64,000 bases of DNA from an uncultured Eubacteriales bacterium (GTDB lineage Bacteria > Bacillota > Clostridia > Peptostreptococcales > Anaerovoracaceae): assembly GCA_902786855.1 (NCBI GenBank), contig CADAEH010000001.1:248001-312000 (forward strand), in the 5' to 3' direction. Below, in pieces: positions 35,150-42,052 of the stretch. Each line of letters begins with the position of its first letter. The first letter of the stretch is position 1. The position numbers and the translations under genes are program-made. The notes under the pieces are model-generated. The model was given only the letters and a program-made list of their open reading frames with translations, ran no database searches and was not told the origin of the DNA.

Positions 35150-36901
35150 ATGGAAGAATACAGAAAGTATGAGCCGATATTCGGGTCATGGTATCTGAGC
35201 AGGCTGATCGGCAAAGGCAGCTTTGGCAAGGTCTTTGAGATAGTCAGAGAAGAATATGGAACTACATACAGATCTGCGCTCAAGGTCATTTCTGTGCCTC
35301 AGGATGATGACGATATCAGGTCGCGGATGACTGACGGGAACGGAGTGGAATCTGTAACCGAGTATTATGAGGGCATCCTGAAGGAGATCATCAACGAAAA
35401 CGAGATCATGGCCCAGCTCAAGGGCAACAGCAATATCGTCAGCTATGAAGACCACCAGATCATCCCGCATGCAGACGGTATAGGCTACGACATACTCATA
35501 CGTATGGAGCTCCTGACACCTCTGATCGATCGCATGGTCGAGAAGAAACTGGATGAGAAAGAGGTCGTGAAACTCGGCATAGACATGTGCAAGGCTCTTG
35601 AGGTGTGCCACAGGAAGAATATCATTCACAGAGACATCAAGCCTCAGAACATCTTCATTTCGGATACCGGCGATTTCAAGCTCGGTGATTTTGGCATAGC
35701 CAGAACGATGGAGAAGACCACAGGCGGCATGTCGAAGAAGGGCACATACAAGTACATGGCGCCGGAAGTGTTCCACGGGGAGCATTATGATTCTACTGTT
35801 GATATATATTCCCTTGGTATAGTTCTGTATTCGCTCCTGAACGGCAACAGAGGACCGTTTCTCCCGCCTCCGCCGGCTAAAGTGACACACAATGATGAAG
35901 AAGAAGCAAGGATGAGGAGGTTCAGAGGAGAGCCGATCCCTGCACCGAGAGACGCAGGACCGATGCTTGCATATATAATCCAGAAGGCTTGCGCAAACGA
36001 TCCGTGGGACAGATATCAGACTGCTGAACAGATGAGGGGAGACCTCGAGAGTTATCTGAACAATTATGGTATGCAGGCAGATCCGGCAATAGCAGACATC
36101 TTCGGGGAAGAAACCGTCCCGGATGCGAACATCAGAGGTTACACCGGAAGATACACAGGCAGATATACGGGAAGATATACAGGAAAATTCGATTCTGCAG
36201 ACCGCCGCACCGGGAGCTATACTTCCCCGGGTTACAATACCGGCAGTATACCTCCATATCAGGCAAGGAATACGATGGGTCCGTATAATACTCAGAATAT
36301 CCCTGTTCAGCCTTACGGTGAGCCGGGCAATAACGGCGGAAAAGGAAAAAAGACGATGCTGATTGCAGGGGCGGTCGTAGTAGCGATCCTGCTGATCTGC
36401 GGAGCTGTTACTGTAACCTCTCTTGTATTACGGAATTCCGGATCTGACACCGCATCAAGTGATGCCGGCCAGAGTGGGCATGAAGAATATTACAATGAGG
36501 ACGATGTGAGTAATACCGGCTCAAATGAAGCCTCGCAGAGTCAAAGCAATATTAATGACTCACAGAACGCCAATGTGAATACAGAACCATATGAACAGGA
36601 TAACGGTTCGGCGGCTGCCTACAGCGATGAATATATAATGCCTGATGCAGATATAAGGGTCTATGAAAGCTGGGAGATCGCAGATTTCGATGAACACGAT
36701 ACCCAGATGGCGATCAATGAACTGTTTGCAAGACATGGGCGCATCTTCAAGGACGACGATGTCAGAAGATATTTTAATAATATATCCTGGTATTATCCTG
36801 AAAAGGAAGAAGTTGATCCTAAGGAAGAGTTCAATTCCTGTGAATATCAGAACTATAATCTGCTCTGCAACCATAGAGATGAATTAAAGAAAAATGATTA
36901 G
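35150..36901 (+). CDS. Transmembrane Ser/Thr kinase with YARHG ectodomain (kinase 7)
   Basis: A 583-residue kinase with the shared cytosolic domain (Lys45, 'HRDIKPQN', 'LGDFGIARTMEK') and 'GEETVPDANIRGY' (Thr322), followed by four R-Y-T-G units in a row. A transmembrane helix lies at about 404-425. After an Asn/Ser/Gln-rich stalk the C-terminus is a YARHG domain ('MAINELFARHGRIFKDDDV', 'YFNNISWYYP'), a module found outside the cell in Gram-positive and other bacteria and thought to bind wall components. The next gene, an amidase, overlaps it by 8 bp, which hints that the wall is both sensed and cut by this pair. Confidence 0.92.
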   Translation: MEEYRKYEPIFGSWYLSRLIGKGSFGKVFEIVREEYGTTYRSALKVISVPQDDDDIRSRMTDGNGVESVTEYYEGILKEIINENEIMAQLKGNSNIVSYEDHQIIPHADGIGYDILIRMELLTPLIDRMVEKKLDEKEVVKLGIDMCKALEVCHRKNIIHRDIKPQNIFISDTGDFKLGDFGIARTMEKTTGGMSKKGTYKYMAPEVFHGEHYDSTVDIYSLGIVLYSLLNGNRGPFLPPPPAKVTHNDEEEARMRRFRGEPIPAPRDAGPMLAYIIQKACANDPWDRYQTAEQMRGDLESYLNNYGMQADPAIADIFGEETVPDANIRGYTGRYTGRYTGRYTGKFDSADRRTGSYTSPGYNTGSIPPYQARNTMGPYNTQNIPVQPYGEPGNNGGKGKKTMLIAGAVVVAILLICGAVTVTSLVLRNSGSDTASSDAGQSGHEEYYNEDDVSNTGSNEASQSQSNINDSQNANVNTEPYEQDNGSAAAYSDEYIMPDADIRVYESWEIADFDEHDTQMAINELFARHGRIFKDDDVRRYFNNISWYYPEKEEVDPKEEFNSCEYQNYNLLCNHRDELKKND

Positions 36902-37706
36902 AAGGCACTGGAGACTTATACTTGCTTTAGAACTGATAATTGCAATGGCACTGATCGGTGTTATTGCTTATATCCATATCAATAACCTTAAAGCAGAGGA
37001 AGAGACTGCAGCTGTCTCCGGAGCAAAGGATAACGGTTCCGCAAGTGACACAGCATCGGTGGGCAGCGGTGATGCGGATCCTTCCGATACTGCAGCACAA
37101 ACACAGAAAACTGACGGGAATTCCGGAAAGACGGCAACTCAGTATACTGTTTTTGTTGAGACTGGTCACGGTACGGATGAGAACGGAAACTGGGATACCG
37201 GTTGCACCTGGTCGGACGGAACGACAGAATACGTCGAGGCAGATGTGATGCTCCCTATTGCAAAGTCTATGGTGAAATATCTTCGTGATTCAGGCGTCAC
37301 AGTCATCACAGACGCAGACAGCGGCAATGACTCGAATCTGTTTGCAGCACTTGATTATATGGAAACACATCAGGTCGACGCTTTCGTCAATCTACATTGT
37401 GACTACGAGGGCGCTGACTCAGGAACAATGCCTCTGTACAGAACAGACGAGCAAAAGGCATTAGGTCTGGCTCTGTCAAAAGGAGTACATGAATACATAG
37501 ATATTCCGGACAGAGGCCCGCAATACAGAGAAGATCTGGATACCCTTAACAGTGAAAAGCCAAAGTGCCCGGCAGTACTGTTTGAGACAGGCTGCATCAG
37601 TTCAGACAATAAGATCCTGACAACACAGTACGATGAATACGGGAAAGGACTCGCGAAAGGAATGTGCGACTTCTTGGGTATTAGATTCCATGAGGCAGAG
37701 AAATAA
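36894..37706 (+). CDS. Membrane-anchored N-acetylmuramoyl-L-alanine amidase family protein (Amidase_3)
   Basis: A 270-residue protein with an N-terminal signal anchor (about 7-26), a Ser/Asp/Thr-rich linker and an Amidase_3 domain outside. Zinc ligands and catalytic residues are visible: 'VETGHGTDENG', the Glu of 'EADVMLPIAKSM', the His of 'FVNLHCDYEG', and the catalytic Glu in 'VLFETGCISS'. The family cleaves the bond between muramic acid and L-alanine in peptidoglycan. The ATG at 36894 overlaps the YARHG kinase gene by 8 bp. It could be an output enzyme of the kinase system. Confidence 0.9.
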   Translation: MIRRHWRLILALELIIAMALIGVIAYIHINNLKAEEETAAVSGAKDNGSASDTASVGSGDADPSDTAAQTQKTDGNSGKTATQYTVFVETGHGTDENGNWDTGCTWSDGTTEYVEADVMLPIAKSMVKYLRDSGVTVITDADSGNDSNLFAALDYMETHQVDAFVNLHCDYEGADSGTMPLYRTDEQKALGLALSKGVHEYIDIPDRGPQYREDLDTLNSEKPKCPAVLFETGCISSDNKILTTQYDEYGKGLAKGMCDFLGIRFHEAEK

Positions 37707-37728
37707 AAGATCTGGAAGGAGGATGCTT

Positions 37729-38163
37729 ATGAAAAAAACAGGTATGCTGCTGGTTATAATGTTACTGATTGTATGTTTTGTTGCCTGCGGGTGTGCCTGC
37801 AGTTCAAGCAATGAAAAAGAGAAAGTAGGATTGGTAACCTGGGAGGAGAATCCGGATACAGAAATGATCCTTGAAACCTGCGGTTTGGATCCTGACAGTT
37901 ATGATGTCGTGTATAATAGCATTCCCGGTGCCGACAAGGAACGAAACAGCGATGGTACAATCGATTCGTCAGGCGAGGATGCTCAGATAGAAGCTAATGT
38001 GTGTAAAATGGCATCGGATTATAAGATGTCATGCACTGTTATAGTGTTTCAAATCGGAAGTAGATATAGTACGGGCATAGATGAATTTCTTTCAGAAAAT
38101 GAGGGCAGAACAGTGTTCGTATTAAGTACTGACGGGACTGAGGTATTGGATTCACAAAACTAG
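37729..38163 (+). CDS. Small secreted lipoprotein
   Basis: A 144-residue protein. The ATG at 37729 has AAGGAGG 6 bp upstream; longer frames into the amidase gene are unlikely. The N-terminus is a lipoprotein signal: Lys-rich start, hydrophobic stretch 'MLLVIMLLIVCFVA', and cysteines at a lipobox-like position ('VACGCACSSS'). The mature part is short and acidic with no recognised family. It is the clearest lipoprotein in the locus and a possible substrate of an Lgt-type enzyme. Confidence 0.78.
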   Translation: MKKTGMLLVIMLLIVCFVACGCACSSSNEKEKVGLVTWEENPDTEMILETCGLDPDSYDVVYNSIPGADKERNSDGTIDSSGEDAQIEANVCKMASDYKMSCTVIVFQIGSRYSTGIDEFLSENEGRTVFVLSTDGTEVLDSQN

Positions 38164-38204
38164 AGTAGCAGCTATGGATCTATAGAAAAAAAGGGAGGAA
38201 AAAT

Positions 38205-38840
38205 ATGAAGAAAAGATTGATTACTATACTTGTGACTGCTGCACTAATAGTAGCGTCTTTTGCTCCTGCAACCTTTGCTGCCTCGAAGGGCACGAAAAAA
38301 ATGACGGTATACAATACCATAAAAAACGGGAATGTCGTTTACTGCTCTGACCGGCTGTTGTCCGGGGTATATAAGATCGATCTCAGTACAAAAGGCGTCG
38401 CTAAGATTGCTTCAGAGTATGGTGAATGGATGCGTCTTCACAAGGGATATCTCTACTATTACCACTATTATGGATATAATTCAAAGCTCTCCAGAATAAA
38501 CCTTTCGAACAATAAGGCAAGTACTGTTTTCAAATGCAACGGCAGGGATATTCATTACGCTATCAGTAAGTCCAAAATCTACACAAGTTATGAATCCGCC
38601 AAAAACGGAAAGACCAAAAGAAAGGTCATGAAGCTCAGCGGCAAGAGCAAAAAATCCAGCAAGACCAAAGTGAGAATGACGGAAAAAGCAACCAATGCAG
38701 ATGGGTATTTTATCAAAGTCAACTATACCGGCGGCTATGAGGACGGAGAGTATTATGACGACCTTTACTATTCCGTATATTTTGTAACACCTGCCTGGAA
38801 CATCCTTCTTGAGAAAGGCAAATCAGAAGATGTGGAATAG
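38205..38840 (+). CDS. Secreted protein with propeller-like repeats
   Basis: A 211-residue protein with a clear signal peptide (residues 1-26, cleavage after 'PATFAA' likely) and a strong GGGAGG site. The mature part has repeated short beta elements ('GNVVYCSDRLLSGVYKIDL', 'GYLYYYHYYGYNSKLSRINL', 'KSKIYTSYESAKNGK'), as in DUF5050-like propeller blades, but too few for a full propeller. Very basic overall. Function unknown. Confidence 0.8.
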   Translation: MKKRLITILVTAALIVASFAPATFAASKGTKKMTVYNTIKNGNVVYCSDRLLSGVYKIDLSTKGVAKIASEYGEWMRLHKGYLYYYHYYGYNSKLSRINLSNNKASTVFKCNGRDIHYAISKSKIYTSYESAKNGKTKRKVMKLSGKSKKSSKTKVRMTEKATNADGYFIKVNYTGGYEDGEYYDDLYYSVYFVTPAWNILLEKGKSEDVE

Positions 38841-38899
38841 CGAAATGCAAATAATGAGCCGCACGAATATTTTACTCATAGAACTGTGGAGGAATGAAA

Positions 38900-40498
38900 A
38901 TGAGAAAACATAAAATCACGGCGCTGATACTGACACTTGCTCTGATATTTTCATGCATGCCTGTGTTCGCAATTGATGAAGCAGACGAAAACACCTCAAG
39001 CGACCTGAACTTGGTTGATGAACTGACGCTGGAAGAAGATGATGCCGAAGCAGCTGCAGAAAATAATGTATTGGCTCAAGAATTGACTGATGAGCGAGCT
39101 GATCCGTTTGCTGCAGGCGCATCTTTTCCGACCGCAACGCAGATAGCTCTTAATAAACCAGTATCTGACTACTTATCAAAAAGCGGTGAGAATGACTATT
39201 TTAAGTTCACATTGGCGCAAGAAGGACTCGTCCAGATTGCTTTTGCAAGACCAATGCAAGCGAAGAGCAGTGCTTACTGGAGAGTATCAGTATACGATTC
39301 CAAGCAAGAGAGGCTTGTTTATACACAAATGACGGGAAACTATACTGAAAGTCAGGTTCCTGATATGGGTCTGCCAGCCGGAACATATTACATAAAAGTA
39401 GAAACGGCTTCATATCATTCGAGCGATACATACACGATTACCGTGAAATATACTGTATCGGATCAATGGGAGAAAGAATACAATGATGCAGCACCTAATG
39501 CATCGTTTATGTCTGTAAACAAACAGTATTATGGGAGCCTCGGGACACTCCCTGACAAAGATTACTATATGTTTACTACAAGCGGCACGGGCGTCGTGAA
39601 GATCACCTTTACCTCAAAGATGCAGGAAAAGACCTCGAATTATTGGCGACTGAGCCTATACGATAAAAATATAAAGGAGATCACACATCTGAACATCGGT
39701 GGAGGCTATGAAAAAACAAGCTTTCCTCAGATCGGTCTGCCAGCCGGAACATATTACATAGAAGTGGAGGAAGCTTCGTATTATTCAGATGATACTTATG
39801 GGCTGAGAGTTGATTATGCGGCGTCCAATCTGTGGGAAAAAGAAATCAATGACTCAGCCGCTAAAGCGTCACCAATGAATGCAGGTACTGCTATACATGG
39901 GTCACTTTGTGATATCTCAGATAAAGATTATTACGTAATAAACATTTCGAGAGCAGGTAAATACAAGGTCGCACTACGAACTCCGATGGTTTCAAAAAGT
40001 GGATCATACTGGCAAGTATATATATATGATACAAATGTAAATAGTCTTGATAACTATAATGTCAAAGGCACTAGTGGCGGCGGTAGTAAAGATATCTATC
40101 TAGCGGCAGGGAGATACTATATAAAAGTAGTTTCAGGGTCTTATTATTCCGGCGCTACATATGATCTTTCGATATCGCTAAAGCCTGATGTGATACAGGA
40201 TCTTGCTGCAGTAAAGATTTCCAAGCCAAAAGCCGGGAAAGGATCCATGACTGTCAAGTGGAAGAAAGTATCAAAGAAGAACCGGAAAAAGATTCAGGGC
40301 ATAGAGATTCAGGTAAGTACAGATTCAACATTCAGTAATATTGTAAAATCCACTACAGCCGGAAAAAAGAAAACTTCTAAAAAAATAAAAGGACTTAGTA
40401 AGAAAACAAAATACTGGGTGCGTATCCGTGCATACAGAAATGATACCAATGGTAAGCATGTTTCCGCATGGAAATATAAATCGATAAAAGTCAAATAG
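38900..40498 (+). CDS. Secreted protein with three pre-peptidase C-terminal-like repeats and an FN3 domain
   Basis: A 532-residue protein. ATG codons at 38894 and 38900 are both in frame; 38900 gives the better distance from GTGGAGG. A signal peptide (about residues 1-24) is followed by an acidic stretch. Three repeats of about 115 residues come next, each with 'DYYxF', 'YWRLSLYD' and 'GLPAGTYYIKVE' patterns, like bacterial pre-peptidase C-terminal (PPC) domains. A C-terminal fibronectin type III domain closes it ('GSMTVKWKKVSKKNRKK', 'YWVRIRAYR'). No protease domain is present, so it is probably a surface-binding or structural protein. A strong terminator follows. Confidence 0.88.
   Translation: MRKHKITALILTLALIFSCMPVFAIDEADENTSSDLNLVDELTLEEDDAEAAAENNVLAQELTDERADPFAAGASFPTATQIALNKPVSDYLSKSGENDYFKFTLAQEGLVQIAFARPMQAKSSAYWRVSVYDSKQERLVYTQMTGNYTESQVPDMGLPAGTYYIKVETASYHSSDTYTITVKYTVSDQWEKEYNDAAPNASFMSVNKQYYGSLGTLPDKDYYMFTTSGTGVVKITFTSKMQEKTSNYWRLSLYDKNIKEITHLNIGGGYEKTSFPQIGLPAGTYYIEVEEASYYSDDTYGLRVDYAASNLWEKEINDSAAKASPMNAGTAIHGSLCDISDKDYYVINISRAGKYKVALRTPMVSKSGSYWQVYIYDTNVNSLDNYNVKGTSGGGSKDIYLAAGRYYIKVVSGSYYSGATYDLSISLKPDVIQDLAAVKISKPKAGKGSMTVKWKKVSKKNRKKIQGIEIQVSTDSTFSNIVKSTTAGKKKTSKKIKGLSKKTKYWVRIRAYRNDTNGKHVSAWKYKSIKVK
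39368..39394 (+). repeat. 27-bp direct repeat, copy 1
   Basis: These 27 bases encode the 'GLPAGTYYI' part of the first PPC-like repeat and are identical to positions 39734-39760 in the second. The rest of the repeats differ more, so this block is unusually conserved at DNA level. Confidence 0.85.
39734..39760 (+). repeat. 27-bp direct repeat, copy 2
   Basis: Identical to 39368-39394, 366 bp upstream, within the second PPC-like repeat of the same gene. Confidence 0.85.
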
Positions 40499-40527
40499 AA
40501 CAGAACCAACAGATCGATAGTAATATA

Positions 40528-40568
40528 AAAGGAGCCGTCTCAGTCTTTTCAGATGAGACAGCTCCTTT
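40528..40568. terminator. Bidirectional rho-independent terminator
   Basis: An AAAGGAGC-c-GTCTCA stem pairs with TGAGAC-a-GCTCCTTT around a short loop, flanked by A-rich and T-rich sides. It lies between convergent genes (38900 on + and 40587 on -) and would end both transcripts. It is the first clear terminator in the window. Confidence 0.9.
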
Positions 40569-40586
40569 ATGCTTGAATAAAGATTC

Positions 40587-41300
40587 TCAGGATGCGTTGT
40601 ATTCTGCTTTGATGATGTCTATCGCGGTCTGCAGCGGATCGAATATCGTTTTATCCGGGGCAAAACCGAGATCGACGGCGGCCTTGTACATGATCGGCAG
40701 CTCGGTGCAGCCCATGATGACACAGTCCTCGTCGAAAGAGTCCGTGAAGGCTTTGAACTTTGCTGCGACATTTTCATCGATCGCGTTCTGCTTGACGGCT
40801 TCGATGAATTCGCGGAGCTGCGAGTATTCTGCCTCGGTCGGTGCGGTGACATGGATGCCGTACGGAGCGAATGTGTCAGTGTAGATGCCCGAGTCGATGG
40901 TGCCCTCGGTGGCCATAAGGCCGACTGACTTTATACCCTTTGCGGCGAGATCCTTTCCGAGCGCATCTATGATATGCAGGATGACGGTCTTGCTTTCCGG
41001 GATTTTTGCATACACAGCAGGGATGAAGCAGTGCGAAGTGTTGCAGGCAAAAACTATGCGCGACACGCCCATGTCCAACATATGGGAGACAGAGTCAGTC
41101 AGAGCAGTCTCGAGCTCTTCACGTTTTTCGCCATACAGCAAAGCCCTGACACGGCTCGGCATCGTGCAGTTGTTGTCTATTATGATGCGGGGTCTGTCCC
41201 ATTCCTTTTCTACAGGGAAGGCGTCGATGAGACGCTTGAAAAAATCCACCGTTGCATACGAGCCCATTCCGCCAACTATTCCTACTACATAATCCTTCAT
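40587..41300 (-). CDS. Aspartate/glutamate racemase family protein
   Basis: A 237-residue protein from the ATG at 41300, which has AAAGGAAG upstream; a longer frame to 41336 is less likely. It has the two catalytic cysteines of the Asp/Glu racemase fold in 'FACNTSH' and 'IMGCTELP', and the N-terminal 'GIVGGMGSYAT'. The family interconverts L- and D-aspartate or glutamate, for example for peptidoglycan. It is close to aspartate racemase types, and the substrate cannot be set by sequence alone. It is on its own transcript, opposite to its neighbours. Confidence 0.9.
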   Translation of the reverse strand: MKDYVVGIVGGMGSYATVDFFKRLIDAFPVEKEWDRPRIIIDNNCTMPSRVRALLYGEKREELETALTDSVSHMLDMGVSRIVFACNTSHCFIPAVYAKIPESKTVILHIIDALGKDLAAKGIKSVGLMATEGTIDSGIYTDTFAPYGIHVTAPTEAEYSQLREFIEAVKQNAIDENVAAKFKAFTDSFDEDCVIMGCTELPIMYKAAVDLGFAPDKTIFDPLQTAIDIIKAEYNAS

Positions 41301-41390
41301 ACAATGCTTCCTTTCATTGTGCGACCTGACAGGCATAGACGGATATCCTGTGCCGCAGGTCTGCTGTTCTGTATTGTGATGCCCGGCGAT

Positions 41391-41415
41391 AAATGCCGGT
41401 TCCCGGCATTTTTTT
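41391..41415 (+). terminator. Terminator-like hairpin in a divergent gap
   Basis: AAATGCCGG pairs with CCGGCATTT around a 3-base loop, ending in seven T on the + strand. There is no + strand gene just upstream, so its purpose is unclear. The GCCGG arm could instead pair with CCGGC at 41383-41387, giving two mutually exclusive hairpins as in attenuators. Confidence 0.6.
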
Positions 41416-41472
41416 GAGCGCTTTTTCGCGAGCAGGCCTACTATTCACAAATTAATCATACATATTATTACC

Positions 41473-41494
41473 CTATGCTGTTATAATAGCATAG
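41473..41494 (+). promoter_or_regulatory. Extended -10 promoter with overlapping inverted repeat
   Basis: TGT-TATAAT (41479-41487) is an extended -10 box, and the -35 region is poor. A 7-bp inverted repeat CTATGCT/AGCATAG (41473-41479 and 41488-41494) surrounds the -10 box and could be an operator. It would drive the TagD-like gene at 41559. Confidence 0.5.
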
Positions 41495-41558
41495 TTAAAG
41501 GGTATTGTATCCGATGAAACGCGGAAAGATACCGCTGATTCAGACAAGAGGACGATAA

Positions 41559-41963
41559 ATGACAAAAGTTGTGACATTCGGGGTGTTCGACTATTTTCAC
41601 TACGGACATCTCAAGCTCTTTGAAAGAGCAAAAGCCATGGGAGACTATCTCATCGTCGCGATCCAGGCTGAAGAATACATCCTCAAGTACAAGCCGGATG
41701 CCCAGATCCTGTATTCACAGGAGCAGAGGATGGAGCTTATCAATGCTCTTGAGGTAGTAGATGAGGTCGCTGTCTACACAGATATCGACAAGTCGATCAA
41801 AGAGATCGACTTTGACGTGTGGGCAAAAGGCGAAGACCAGAATCATGCCGGATTCCAGGCTGCGGAGAAGTGGGCTCTCGAGCAGGGCAAGACAGTTAAG
41901 GTGCTGCCTAGAACGCCTAATATCTCAACAACCAAGATCAGGCAGCAGCTGATCAAAGACTGA
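41559..41963 (+). CDS. tagD: Glycerol-3-phosphate cytidylyltransferase-like protein
   Basis: A 134-residue nucleotidyltransferase, the usual length for TagD. It has 'GVFDYFHYGHLKLFERAK' with the catalytic H-x-G-H, and the C-terminal 'RTPNISTTKIR' that binds CTP. TagD makes CDP-glycerol from CTP and glycerol 3-phosphate, the precursor of poly-glycerol-phosphate teichoic acids. Related enzymes use other polyol or alcohol phosphates, so the substrate is probable rather than certain. Downstream glycerophosphotransferase-like genes support the role. Confidence 0.87.
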   Translation: MTKVVTFGVFDYFHYGHLKLFERAKAMGDYLIVAIQAEEYILKYKPDAQILYSQEQRMELINALEVVDEVAVYTDIDKSIKEIDFDVWAKGEDQNHAGFQAAEKWALEQGKTVKVLPRTPNISTTKIRQQLIKD

Positions 41964-41982
41964 TGCTTTTGCGGGCTGCATG

Positions 41983-41991
41983 TGTTATAAT
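41983..41991 (+). promoter_or_regulatory. Extended -10 promoter before the exporter genes
   Basis: TGT-TATAAT at 41983-41991, 61 bp before the ABC permease ATG, is an extended -10 box. No -35 is obvious. A GGCTC/GAGCC hairpin follows in the leader at about 42003-42016. Confidence 0.4.
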
Positions 41992-42052
41992 TTTGCAAAG
42001 CGGGCTCTGATGAGCCTGTGTGTTTTGATGTTATAAGAATAGTATTAAAGAT

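Larger units (their letters stand above)
41301..41558. promoter_or_regulatory. 258-bp divergent intergenic region
   Basis: Between the racemase gene (-) and the TagD-like gene (+). It holds a + strand hairpin with a T-run (41391-41415) and an extended -10 promoter (41479-41487) with an inverted repeat across it; these are listed separately. No open reading frame with a ribosome site is seen. Confidence 0.6.

Noticed and set aside
33247-35890. Long antisense frames in kinases (about 200-234 residues, similar to each other)
   Set aside because: They recur only because the kinase domains on the + strand are near-identical; no independent coding signs.
1-40498. Complete type VII secretion locus
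   Set aside because: RHS, kinases and FHA genes can occur near such loci, but no EssC-type ATPase or WXG100 protein is in the window.
41559-41963. Pantetheine-phosphate adenylyltransferase or FAD synthetase
   Set aside because: Length and the 'ISTTKIR' end match the TagD group, and the context is teichoic acid export.
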